Shown piece after piece: positions 24,301 to 33,220 of a stretch of DNA of 64,000 nt; within the stretch, counting starts at the first letter, position 1; every line of letters begins with the position of its first letter. Where the stretch lies: the NCBI GenBank assembly GCA_949987705.1, contig OX465283.1, forward strand, positions 89,967,313-90,031,312. The letters are read 5' to 3'. The notes beneath the pieces are model-generated. The model was not told where the DNA came from, searched no databases, and saw only the letters and a program-made list of their open reading frames with translations. Made by a program: the position numbers and the translations under genes. Source of the DNA: Thereva unica. Its lineage: Eukaryota; Arthropoda; Insecta; Diptera; Therevidae.

Positions 24301-24596
24301 AAGAAGGAGATCTTGTTGTAATTGATTATATACCCCCTGCTACAGGAGAGAGCAGGAAACTGGAACCTAAGTATCGAGGACCATTTTCTGTAACTGCCGT
24401 TCTGGACCGAGATAGATACTTAATAACTGATCCACCGGACTTACAGAGAACGCAGAAGCCGTTCAAATCAGTATATACTGCAGAACGAATGAAACCCTGG
24501 GTAGCTACATCTCCGGAATTAGACGACATCGACATCGAGGGTACAGAAGAAGAATCCGAGACGGATTCGGATTTGGATGGCCGAGCTGTCAACTAA
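21303..24596 (+). CDS. pol: Gypsy pol polyprotein (zinc knuckle, protease, RT, RNase H, integrase)
   Basis: This is a 1097-codon uninterrupted frame overlapping the end of gag. A CCHC knuckle lies at residues 17-30 (CLKCNRTSHRTNQC). The protease triplet at 71-73 is D-I-G instead of D-T/S-G, a notable variant. RT has LDLLSGYHQIPI and YMDD at about 371-374. RNase H begins VHTDACSVGVAG near 517. Integrase has a His/Cys finger (about 726-765), Asp in HMDHLGP (~794), Asp in VTDRGTAF (~853) and Glu in ANGVIECANQ (~888). A GPY/F-like RGPFSV follows. Expression probably depends on readthrough or frameshift from gag. Only the protease variant and the gag lesion argue against activity. Confidence 0.93.
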   Translation: MLYESLHCPKEPKKERCLKCNRTSHRTNQCPERTEDRSLKVLTVTTDDENTPAVVIKDILLKNQVVRARMDIGSEKSLIRQTLGDKLGGISTDRPITLTGFAGGAIKAKQHIDLQMKMDECTKNCRLYLVPDEELTQDVLLGADTLCSKENRLIIESRECRMESIEDIDLNMGPIKDEERNQLRDLLTTYSNRFAEYWSELGKCTVVELKIQLTKDEPINIRPYRIPFAKRDKVKAITQKLLDHGIVRPSISPYSSPVVLVAREGKDDRLCIDYRALNAITKKQSFPMPVIDEQLALLSGNKYFTSLDLLSGYHQIPIEETSKQYTAFSTMDEHLEYNYMPFGLVNAPAVFQQLVNCKIISQMELGEALAYMDDIIIPSSTVEEGLERLEKLLNILRATGLTLRKKKCTFLGNEITFLGHQISEHGIKPGSRKTESIREFPIPVNQHEVRRFLGLAGYFRKFISDFAIKAKPLTILLKKDELFKWTKAQQDAFELLRDELCSDPVLVLYDPIKKHEVHTDACSVGVAGVLMQHQAEGDVRPVFYFSRHCTEMESKYHSHELEVLAVVCSLERFRVYLLGKHFTVVTDCAAIQTTKVSKPLNPRISRWWLKLMEFDFEVVHRASDRLRHADALSRAPVGEAVTPTTVMHEILRIGVETDDWLTTLQRSDPVINEVIRIVKGELASPRATEIKQKYSLVNGRLFRMVDGDPKWVVPKAVRGKIVQTAHDESGHFGEDKVIQKLRRKFWFPRMRRYVKAYVKACLECLYNKRPGGKKEAELYGDDLIPIPFRVLHMDHLGPFPRSRGGHTHVLGIIDHFSRYIVVKAVRSTKTVSVINALLELTTYFGLPRKIVTDRGTAFTAKTFKDFCAKNGIQHVLNATRTPRANGVIECANQSILQFIRTTTTSENEWDRRLRELQWSLNSQKNQTTGCSPNEVVFDFPLRDLISNRILDALQDNEDEILIETTDSSEKRQEIASRIEAERARWKARFDQRHRTPRQYKEGDLVVIDYIPPATGESRKLEPKYRGPFSVTAVLDRDRYLITDPPDLQRTQKPFKSVYTAERMKPWVATSPELDDIDIEGTEEESETDSDLDGRAVN

Positions 24597-24820
24597 GAGT
24601 CTAATACTCAGGTATGAAGAATGTGGAAAAAGAAAAATCACCTAAGGCGGCGAAGTTTTGTTTTATTGGAAAAAATTAAAAATCGGTTTAGAAAAGAATT
24701 GACATCTATCGAGGGAGAACATATTCGTTATTCGAGATTCGTTTGTTGATTATTATATACCAATTTAATAAAAATAAGAAATTAATGAGTTCTTTTTAAT
24801 ATTTCATGCCTATCCTGACA
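24587..24820 (+). repeat. 3' LTR of the Gypsy element
   Basis: 234 bp, apparently identical to the 5' LTR. The pol stop codon (24594-24596) lies inside its first ten bases, so coding sequence runs directly into the LTR. Confidence 0.93.
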
Positions 24821-24824
24821 ATTG

Positions 24825-25126
24825 TGTTTTGTAAAAGTATATTGCGATTTCAGTGGCCGGTGGTATGTTAGTGATAAGCCCTTGAAGGAACGACAACCTC
24901 ACCACCTTCTCAAGGGGCGCTACTTTTTAAGGGAAAAGAGGCTTCCACAGTCCTAGGCCATATAAACCTGTGGTACGGAGAAACCCACTCTGAACTAATA
25001 AAACTAATAAAAATGTAGAATGTTAAAGCGACCTTAAATGAATGTAAAGTATTTGTCAGTATTCAGTCCTCTTCAAACATAGCACCCTCCTCTTCTAGAT
25101 CTTCGTGTATGATGTTCGTGTCCCTG
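24825..25126. other. Non-coding part of the large-TIR transposon
   Basis: It lies between the Gypsy insertion and the 3' end of the nuclease gene. It has a short hairpin (CCACAG...CTGTGG near 24945-24975) and no coding frame. It is probably the 3' untranslated region of the minus-strand gene. Confidence 0.5.
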
Positions 25127-27336
25127 TTATCCTAGGCCTGAGCAATTTCCGCATATGCTTGAGCAGTTTAGACCACTCTTTCTGCACTCGCAGTTACGGA
25201 CGCATTCGTCTTTGCAAGCGCACACTATGAGGGAAAGTAATTCCTGGGGAGCTGCACGACGTGCTGTTGTAATTGGTCTCAGGTGTTCGCCAATCTTCTT
25301 CCACCCCCACTCGAGCGGATTCTTCTTCTCATTCAGCCACTGCTGCACCTGGTGGTAGGTTCTAAATGAATGTTGCCTGGAAGCTGCTGAAGTGGGGGGA
25401 AGTGCAGCCAACTTGAACAAGGAATGTATAGGCTGCTTTGCAACAGCCTGCAAGTAACACTGGTAGCGAAAACAATCTAGATCTTCAGTGTTCTTGGCTC
25501 CAAACATCGCAAGAAGGAAATGCTTTCCAGCGTCAGCCACTGCACTGGGGTCAGCTTTGGGGTCGTTGAAGACTAGAAGTTTCGTACGAAGAGCGTTGTT
25601 GGCTTGTACTTTCCTATACGGTGTAATTTTCCATTTGTTGTAGATATCTGATACCGTGTCACATCCTGTGAAGGCGTATATTGCTAAGAGTACACCTGTC
25701 ATATCCCCAATGCCGCGCTGAATGTCAGAAATAGTGTACACTTTTTCCTGCTGATTGCCTTTCTTTGGTACCACCATTTTCAATTTGCTCTCTGAGGGTG
25801 CGTGGACAGTCAACAAGACTAGCAAGTCCGTGTCATCACCAATTACACAAGCTTCAACTCCTTTCTTAGCTTCATCAATCGCTGTTAAAACTATTAATAA
25901 GTCAGCGTCACCCGATGCTTGATGAACTGTGCAACTACCTCTTTGCAAGTGCACTGTAAGGAGAGAAATAAGGCCGATTTTGTTTTTAGCGTTAGCTAGA
26001 AATTCACTTTGATTGACATTTACATGGATTGAGTCTTCTACTTTCACTTCAATGTTAGTGGTAGAACGTGATCTGCGTAAATGTTCTTCATCTTTTGTGT
26101 TTCCTTGGTCTGGTCGTATCCATCAAAAACAACAATTGCTGGCCCATAATGAGTAATTATGTAATCTGTGTATTGCTCGCAAATCTGCCTAAAGGTAGCT
26201 GGGCGTCGCCAAAAAACACGATGAAGGATGTGACTTTCATCAATGATATAGGACACTTTCTCTGAATCTGGGGTGGTTGATGATTCATTTGAATCTGGAA
26301 CCAAAACAGTCACCATTGAAGATTTGCTTCCCTTCCTCATTAAGCCAGATTCGTCGAAGAGGGATGGAGGATAAGCACATAATTCAAATTGAAATATTTC
26401 TTCAAGTCTCTCATCACTCCTTACTGTGCACACCATCCGATGTAAGAGAATGTTAGGGTTCACACATACAGTGTTGTTGTTAATTGTCATAGACTTGGTT
26501 ATAGAGGCTAGAGACTTAACAGCTAACTTTCTTTTCAAGTGTATCTCATTGAATGTTTTGTTCTCAATCTCTTTCAAGGCTACTGTTCCAACTTCAAACG
26601 CTTTATCACAGTTCACGTTTTCATCTGCTACAACCCCTGTTGATAAGGAAGAGAGTTCAGGTGTTTTAGAAAACGGATTGTGTTCCTGAAGCCAAGAAAT
26701 AAAAGTTTGCAAGTCCTTGCAATTTCTTTTCTGCCTTGCCTCTCGTAGCTCCACGTGCTGCTCTGAAGAGACGCTGCGCACATCTGTAAATTCTTCCATT
26801 GCTTCACACACCCGAGAACAAGCTGACATGGAGTTGATCCAAGTTGCAAGAGTTGTCGCTGTTATTCCTCTGCCTCCGGTCAATCCACCAATGGTCATGT
26901 CACTCCAGACTCCAGACCAAAATTTTTCAGTGCGTCGGATGGTGAAATAACCACAATTAACGAACAAATCGTTTTCTGGGCTCATTGAGTTGAGAAGTTC
27001 CAGCGAGTCTTGTAGATAAACATGTGCAGATTTAGCGTAGTTTAAGCGACCAGACGCATGGAAAATTGGGAGCATTTGATGGACACAGTGAAGGTGAAGG
27101 AGAAAGTCCCCACTCCTCTCAGCTCTAATAAACATTCGAACAAGCTGAACCATTTCTATGAACTGAATCCACAGTTTTTGTGTTCGTCCTAATTCTTTTG
27201 AACGTTGAAGTTGGTTTTCTAAAATTTCTACAAAACTCTTCACTACAGCTGACTGCGTAATCTCTTCAGAAGATGCAGTCAGAGTAATTAGTTTACCACC
27301 CTTGTCCTTACAAGGTTTCAATACACACTCCGCCAT
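25127..27336 (-). pseudogene. FEN1/XPG-like nuclease protein with C-terminal Cys-rich (CXC-like) domain, one frameshift
   Basis: The first frame starts at ATG 27336 (430 codons) and the second ends at 25127 (about 306 codons). They overlap at 26044-26047, so one small indel splits a single long protein. The N-terminal ~350 residues (FTIRRTEKFWSGVWSDM; GGLTGGRG; SSEQHVELREARQKR) belong to a multicopy family I recognise but cannot name. Residues ~405-415 (VVFDGYDQTKE) match the FEN1/XPG FDG box. The second frame has GDADLLIV (~45), GDDTDLLVLL (~69) and AFTGCDTVS (~124), matching the E-A-E/A, D-x-D and G-x-D acidic boxes of FEN1. It ends in CACKDECVRNCECRKSGLNC (~285-304) and CGNC, resembling a tesmin/TSO1-type CXC motif. 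It is the only gene of the element and so the candidate transposition protein. Confidence 0.75.
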
Positions 27337-27651
27337 AATTAATACACTTTCAAGTGATTATCACGTAGTTCGCACAGTATTTTAAAGACGAACAATAAAA
27401 TGACAGTAGAACTTCACTAGAAATAACAGTCGCAAACGCATTCAAATTGCAAACGCTTGCTTAGATTTGTGGAGCATCCACACTCGACCGAATCGGCCAC
27501 AAGGGTTGCCAAGCTTACACAAGCCAAGCCAAACGCCTTATCCACACGTTTGAATTTGCGAACGGTTGTGTGGATCCGGTATTAGCCTCTAGTACAATAT
27601 GACTTTTTAATAAAATCCTTAAGTTATTACTGTTTACATAGTAGTTAAATT
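27337..27651. promoter_or_regulatory. Upstream region of the nuclease gene
   Basis: About 315 bp between the gene start and the right TIR, the only place for a promoter outside the TIR. It has partly inverted motifs (GCAAACGCTTGC and CACACGTTTGAATTTGCG) near 27445 and 27550. No TATA box was assigned. Confidence 0.3.
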
Positions 27652-28005
27652 TTATTTTTCCAAAAAATCTAAAAAATACGAAAAATTTCTACTTTTACAC
27701 CCTCCGTAACTCTGGAACCATTCACTTTAGCAAGATTATGCAAAGACCATTTTTGTTCGCAATTTAATGTAGATTATTTTTGTATATGGCACTTTTTGTG
27801 ATAAACCGCATAGCTTTCGAAATATTGAAGAAAAACTACTAATTTACCAACTTCTCCCCCCTCCCCCGCCCAAACCCGACGCTCAAAATGGTGTAACTTT
27901 TTACCAAACAATATGTGGACTGTATAGAACAATTTGGAGTTGGAGGGAAACTTTTACTTTGGATGTTGAGGTTAGGCCCTTTTTTGGACTAATTGCACCG
28001 TACTA
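27652..28005 (-). repeat. Right terminal inverted repeat of the large-TIR transposon
   Basis: Mirror copy of 19629-19985, ending ...CACCGTACTA before the ATA duplication at 28006-28008. The high identity of the two arms suggests either recent transposition or conversion between arms. Confidence 0.9.
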
Positions 28006-28045
28006 ATAAAAACGTTTTAATATGCTGAATATTTAATAAAAAGTG

Positions 28046-28700
28046 ATTTTAAAGTCATTAATTAATTGATTATGCAATTATTATTAAACATATAAGTGCA
28101 GAAAAGTGTGAAAGGAAAAGTAAATAAGAAAAGTATTTTTCTACACCTATATTTTTAATAATAATTTCATAATATATGTATTAATCACTTTAAAATCACT
28201 TGTAATTCCTACACAAAACATTATATTTTCAACATTTTTTTTCGTAAATAAACATGAAAAAACACCGTGAATGTAAAAATAAGTTGATCGCCTTAACAAT
28301 TAGAACACTTAAAACACACTTAATCACCAATTTGTTTTTATTTTTTTTTAATTAAATCACTAAAAAACTATTCACTGTTAAATCCAAGTAAAGTTAAAAG
28401 TGTTAAAATACAATGTTTTATCACTTTTTACTGCAAAAAAAAACAAAAATTGCCCCATACGTGCGTATGCCATGTTATTCCGGTGACTTTTTGGACCGAG
28501 TCCAACACCACGAAAAACTCTCCTTCATGGCCTGTAGTTGAGAGGGTCATGGGTCTGCTGTTCTTTGAGACAAAATTATTGGGATTTTTTTGTTTTTGTT
28601 TAATAAAAAAAACATTACATGCTAATTGTTGCTAATTTACTCCAAAATTTTTTTCGTAGGAGTCACGTTTTCGAGATATAACGCATCAAGGACGAGGGCT
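28046..28700. other. No recognised feature
   Basis: Very AT-rich DNA with A and T runs. No coding frame or repeat is recognised, and no boundary with the foldback arm can be fixed precisely. Confidence 0.4.
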
Positions 28701-28988
28701 TTAAGGCCCAATTATAATGAACGGATTTGAGCTCCACAAAACGGATTGAACTATCAAATTGGTTTTCCCAACATACATTTTAGACCTGATCGATTATAAT
28801 GAACGCATTCAAGCGGATTCGGTCGGATTTGAGCGCATTCGTTTTTAAAAGATTAGAAATTGCCGCATTGAACTGTAAAAAATTTGATAAACAAAGTTAA
28901 AAGATGAAAAACAAAATGAAGAATTTTTTACACTCTTGTTTACAATAAACTTTGACGTTTGAATCCGAGCAGATGCGTTATTATAACC

Positions 28989-31484
28989 CAGGGGTCTCCA
29001 AACTACGGCCCGCGGGCCAAATCCGGCCCGCCAGTGTCATCAATCTGGCCCGCGACAACTAATGATTTATTGTCATCAATCTGGCCCGCGACAGCCAATG
29101 ATATATTGTTGTTACTATTGCTGTGATAAGTTGAAGAAGAAAACACAGAATGATAATTACTCGGTTTTATTTACTTGCAAAGTAAAACTTAACGACAGAA
29201 ATGATGACGCAGAAAACTTAACTTAAGTATCTAAGTTTAAGCATATTAATAACTAACAAATAATTGAAATGAATCCCACTAATCACACTAATGAGATTTA
29301 TGTAATTGTGATTTTCCACCGACAATAGTTTGTAGTTGTGGTTCAATTTTACTTGTACTAATTATCAAAAGAGATTTAAGATTCTCATCGGTTAATTGAG
29401 ATCTGTAAACATTCTTTGTGTACTTCATCTTGGAAAACGTTTTCTCACACAAGTAAGTAGTACCAAAAACAGAAAACAACCCACGAGCAAATTTATGCAA
29501 ATTATCAAATTGTTCCAGTGGAAGACTCTTATAAAATTCCAGCAAAGATGAATTTTGATATTTGTTCTTAATCATATCACTGCACTGTAAATCAATAATT
29601 TCCATTTGGACTTCCGGAGCCAGGGTTTCAATGTCAAAATCAAAAGGATTTTGAAAAAGCTTAATTTCATTCGCAATGACATCAAAATCTGAGAAGCGAG
29701 TATCAAAATTTAACTTCAAAGCACTCAAAGTTTCGATTGCAAAATCGACGGGAAATTCAGTCTCTGTAGTGTGGCTGAATATTTCACATGTTTTAAAATG
29801 TGTGAAAATTTTTTTACGTAATTGCGATTGAAATAGTATTATTTTCTGCCTGAAGGATTTGATATTGGTGTATAAATCAGGGAGAAGCTGATTTTCTCCT
29901 TGCAACCTCAAATTCAGTTCGTTCATATGATTTGTCAAATCGACATAGAATGCTAACTTCCACATCCATTCACTATTTTCTAAATCGGCAAAAGGGCGCT
30001 GCTTCTCATTTAAAAAAATTTTGATCTCTGCTCGAAGTTCAAAAGAGCGCTTAAGGACTTTTCCGCAACTAAGCCAGCGTTTCTCCAATCTCTTGAATAA
30101 ACTCTCGGAATTGTCGGTGATTCAGCCCAGTGGATCTGATGAAGTTAACAACTGATATGACTGGTTTTAGAACTTCAGACATATCCAAACATTTTCCGCA
30201 CAAGGACTGTTGATGAATGATACAATGTAAGACTAATGGTTTTGAACCACCATCATTATCTACAGCCTTTGACACAAGTGCGACCACTCCTTTATTTTTA
30301 CCACACATATTTTTGCCTCCATCAGTTGTAATAGATTTCAAATTTTTCCATCGAAGGTTCTTTTTATTAATGGCATTTTCAACTCCCTTAAAAATATCTG
30401 CCCCAGTTGTCGTACCGTGAATACTATCAATATCAAGAAGTTCTTCATACACTTCATAGCTTTTATCTACTCCGCGAATAAAAATCAACACCTGCGCAGT
30501 ATCTGATACATCCGTTGACTCATCCAATGCTAGAGAAAACCACTCAAGATGTCCATTTTTGTCAGACAGTTGAGATGATATATGTATTTTCTGCGATGTC
30601 TTGCACCCTCCGAGCCACGGTGTTTGCTGACAAACTGACACTTTTAAATAAATTTACCTTTTCGGGGCATATTTCTTCGGCTACTGCAATCAAGCATTTT
30701 TTTATCATTTCTCCATCGGTGAATGGTTTGCCACGTTTTCCAATTTCAAGAGCCACACGAAAGCTGGCGCGAGTTGCAGACTCTTGTTCAGTATTCGCTT
30801 TGGTAAACAAAGATTGCTGCGACTTGAGTCCGCGTTTCAAAGCTTCAAATTTTTCCGTCCGCAAACTTCCTGTATACTTGGAGTAATTTTGAAGATGTTT
30901 CGATTCATAGTGTCGTTTAATGTTATATTCTTTGAGAACAGCTATGTTTTCATTACAAATTAAACATAGCGCCTTATTACTGGACTCAATCACAAAATAC
31001 TGAAAGTTCCATTTATCTTGGAACGTTCTGTATTCACTGTCGATTTTTCGCTTCTTTTCCATACTAACAAATCACACATAAAAACAATAAGTAAAATCAA
31101 AATACTTTTATGCACGGGTGTTACTTTATTTCACAATAGAGATAGACAGTTTCGCTTCCTTGGCCTTTCTTACGCAGACTGACTCGCGGTTGCGCCGCTA
31201 GCCTTTTTATATGAAATTACTGCCATCTCGAAGTGATCGGAATAGATAGTACATAGTACAATGCATAGTACCACTACTCGCCACTAGATGTCGTTAAGTG
31301 TCACAATACACAATAATAATTGAAATGCAAAAAAGCGTAAGTTTGCTTAGGTCGCGCACTTTGCGACTATTCTAGTCTAGTCTAGAAATATAGTTAAGGG
31401 CAGAAAAATTAAAACTGGTTTGGCCCTTGGAACAAACAGAAAAAATCATTATGGCCCGAAGGCTTCAAAGTTTGGAGACCCCTG
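28989..31484 (-). mobile_element. hAT DNA transposon (Charlie/GTF2IRD2-like), 2.5 kb
   Basis: It starts CAGGGGTCTCCAAACTACGG and ends ...CAAAGTTTGGAGACCCCTG, giving a TIR of about 16 bp. The 8 bp TSD TTATAACC is exact at 28981-28988 and 31485-31492. The GGCCCGCGGGCC and GGCCCGCGACA motifs near the left end are typical of this hAT group. It encodes a minus-strand transposase broken into three frames. Confidence 0.95.
29288..31062 (-). pseudogene. hAT transposase (BED finger, DDE core, dimerisation domain), two frameshifts
   Basis: The N-terminal frame (31062-30562) has a BED-type finger, CLICNENIAVLKEYNIKRHY followed by ESKH. The middle frame (30641-30069) has LALDESTDVSDTAQV with the first catalytic Asp and SITTDGGKNMCG with the second. 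The C-terminal frame (30088-29288) ends with FARGLFSVFGTTYLCEKTFS and SQLTDENLKSLL, the hAT dimerisation domain. The three frames overlap at 30562-30641 and 30069-30088, consistent with two small indels. The whole resembles the ZBED5/GTF2IRD2-type transposases. The protein would excise and insert the element by binding its ends. Confidence 0.92.
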
Positions 31485-31771
31485 TTATAACCAGTCAATT
31501 GCTATCCGATCAAATGCGTTTTTTGACATTCCAATCCGCTCAGATCCGTTCATTGGCTCTTTATAAATACAATAAGTCTGTGCATCTCTTTAACAATATT
31601 GTTTCGCCTCCAGGCATTGCTTTAGGTTTACTTATTATTAACTGGTTTTGTTAACATATATCCTGACATCCTCATAATTTTTCCGTAACTGCATGTACAG
31701 GGTCTATTAAGTATGCCTGAGCTCGTAATAGTTTGACGCTATAACGTTTTTTAGTATACTTCTTTTTATTA

Positions 31772-32243
31772 GCCTCGGTGGTCTAGAGGTAAGGCGCTTG
31801 ACTACTATCCCAGAGGTCCCGGGTTCGATTCCCGGCGGTGCCACGGTCCCAGCCTTTCCCAATTTCCCACCTACATAAATTTCCTACTTTCTTCTCCCCT
31901 CTTTACATTCCTGATTCCTCCTGTCATAGCCTTCGCTGGTCTTTCCCCGCTCCACCAAGCGCATGTCATCGGTTGGCTGATTCAACTCGTTTCAGGAGGC
32001 ATAACACTCCAGCGAGTTGTTTCTCAAATGCCCCGATGCCAGAGTCGCGAAATGGTTGGAAGTAGGTGGAATAAAAAAAAAAATCGCGGCTAGGTTGTGG
32101 CAGCTCCTTCCTACTTCTCTGTCTATTTCTACTCTCTATCTTCCGGCTAGAGCTGCTGTTTCGACATTCTATACGAAAAAATAGGTTGTCGAACAGTACA
32201 AAGGGGCTTTCCCTAAGCCTCTAGTCTATCACATTAAAAAAAA
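31772..32243 (+). repeat. tRNA-derived SINE, full-length copy
   Basis: The head (31772-31843) looks like a tRNA: A-box-like TGGTCTAGAGGT, B-box GGGTTCGATTC, ending CGGTGCCA. The body is about 400 bp, includes a CAACTCGTTTCAGGAGGC box and ends in an A run (about 32235-32243). Related copies are at 44345-44817 (minus, full) and 34535-34774 (minus, head missing). It has no coding capacity and would depend on a LINE for movement. Confidence 0.88.
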
Positions 32244-32269
32244 TGGCGCTCCAGTCCTTTGAAGTCTCT

Positions 32270-32790
32270 TCTTCCAGTCGCCTTTACGTGTCGCTATCTT
32301 TCTCTAATTTGTTATGCGAAGTTTCTTATTTTTGGTCGTCCAACTCTTCCAGACAGTCTGCCATTGATAATCCTGGCTAGCATTCTTGTTTCAGAGGCTC
32401 TTACAACGTATCTGAGCCATCGTAGTCCATTCAATTTTATGTATATACCTACATATATTCATCGCGTCATACATTTCTTGAAGCTCCTCGTTAGTTCTAA
32501 TGCGCCATTAGTTAAGGTTAACCCTTACAAGACCAAATATTATTCTTAACTACAATTTCTTGACTACAATTTCCACTCTATGATCATGAAGACTGATGTT
32601 TCTCCTTCGAGTGACGTTGTCCTCGTTTTGATACAATCACACACTTTATTTTCGTGTCATTTACTTTTAGATTGATTGCTGAACTTTCTACAATGATTGA
32701 GAAGATTTTCTTTACGTCATGCGCTTTGTGTCCAATTATTATTATGACATCTGCGAAGGCTCAAAATGTCTCGGTCCGTGCTATAATTTA
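32270..32790 (-). pseudogene. LINE RT fragment (RTE/L1-like C-terminal half)
   Basis: A minus-strand frame near 32770-32600 reads FADVIIIIGHKAHDVKKIFS and SAINLKVNDTKIK, a degenerate YADD box with the usual downstream helix. A second frame near 32430-32290 reads RWLRYVVRASETRM and GRLSGRVGRPKIR, the common C-terminal motif. Stops and shifts separate them. It is a decayed relic. Confidence 0.6.
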
Positions 32791-32799
32791 TAAGTCTAC

Positions 32800-33220
32800 A
32801 TTCTGCCTCTTCTCGAATGCAATTCTCTCTTTGGAGCGGCGCTTCGATAACTACCTTGGCGTCGTTAGATAAAGAAACAAAAAGGGCCCTTAAATTAATC
32901 GTTGACAACACCGTTTGCTCCACTATCGACCCCTTGAGCCACCATAGGAGTGTAGAAGCACTGACAAAATTTTATTGCTACTATCATAGCAAGTGTTCCA
33001 TCGAACTAAACGCTCTCCTACCTCCACGTCAGTCTTATTACCGCAGCACCAGATTAGACAACTCTACTCACTCCCTCCACCTGTAGCCCTCTTTTCGCGC
33101 TCTCTACAAAATAGTAATTCATTTCTAAATAGAACAACTCGATTCTGGAATAATTTCTGGCAGTTAGTATGAGGTCCTACAACATCCAAGAGTTCAAACG
33201 CAGAGTCCTCGCCACCTTTT
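32800..33220 (+). pseudogene. LINE ORF2 C-terminus (CR1/L2-like)
   Basis: The frame at 32817-33086 has a WSGASITTLASLDKETKRAL motif followed by LSHHRSVEALTKFYCYYHS and CSIELNALLPP. These match the C-terminus of CR1/L2-type ORF2 proteins. The next frame (33090-33220) has a degenerate RTTRFWN and SYNIQEFKRRVLA end. It is related to the fragments at 13400-14165. Confidence 0.7.

Larger units (their letters stand above)
20025..24820 (+). mobile_element. Near-complete young Gypsy LTR retrotransposon (4.80 kb)
   Basis: LTRs of 234 bp (20025-20258 and 24587-24820) appear identical by eye and run TGT...ACA. The TSD is ATTG (20021-20024 and 24821-24824). Between them lie gag and a 1097-codon pol with zinc knuckle, protease, RT, RNase H and integrase. 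It landed in the large-TIR transposon just inside its left TIR. There is no env. Identical LTRs indicate a recent insertion, although gag contains one frameshift. Confidence 0.93.
19629..28005 (-). mobile_element. Large-TIR DNA transposon encoding a FEN1/XPG-like protein (Academ-like?)
   Basis: The ends are inverted repeats of about 355 bp (19629-19985 and 27652-28005) with only scattered differences, both starting TAGTACGGTGCAATTAG. ATA flanks both ends, and the paralogous foldback arm confirms a 3 bp duplication. Without the Gypsy insertion (20025-24820) the element is about 3.58 kb and holds one gene on the minus strand (27336-25127). Long TIRs, a 3 bp TSD and an XPG-type nuclease recall the Academ superfamily, of which some lineages are reported to carry an XPG nuclease. 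That family link is recollection, not a search result. Confidence 0.75.
15485..28045. mobile_element. Foldback-like element with internal tandem array, later invaded
   Basis: A 235 bp arm at 15485-15720 is inverted relative to sequence at 17525-17640 plus 19425-19628, and continues at 28006-28045 beyond a large insertion. Shared landmarks are the GACAGACAAGAAA motif, the GAAGTATTC box and the TTTGATACCCATGTCGA box. The right arm has expanded into about ten units of ~128 bp. The centre (15721-16250) is unique and AT-rich. This architecture recalls foldback (FB/Galileo-type) transposons, but no transposase is visible and the outer ends are fuzzy. Confidence 0.55.
28704..31560. mobile_element. 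Harbinger-like MITE, copy I, interrupted by a hAT
   Basis: AGGCCCAATTATAATGAACG at the left is preceded by TTA (28701-28703). The right end (GATCCGTTCAT...) is followed by TTA (31561-31563) but has lost part of the TIR. Intact relatives lie at 47292-47742 and 51482-51932. The hAT at 28989-31484 splits it at the TTATAACC site that is uninterrupted in those relatives. Without the hAT, about 350 bp remain against 451 bp in the others, so this copy has an internal deletion. Confidence 0.8.

Noticed and set aside
25155..26950. Plus-strand frames opposite the nuclease gene
   Set aside because: They are antisense shadows; codon patterns and homology belong to the minus strand.
31772..31843. tRNA gene
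   Set aside because: A and B boxes and the 3' CCA-like end are present, but the acceptor and anticodon stems mispair. The same head recurs at 44745-44817 attached to the same SINE body.
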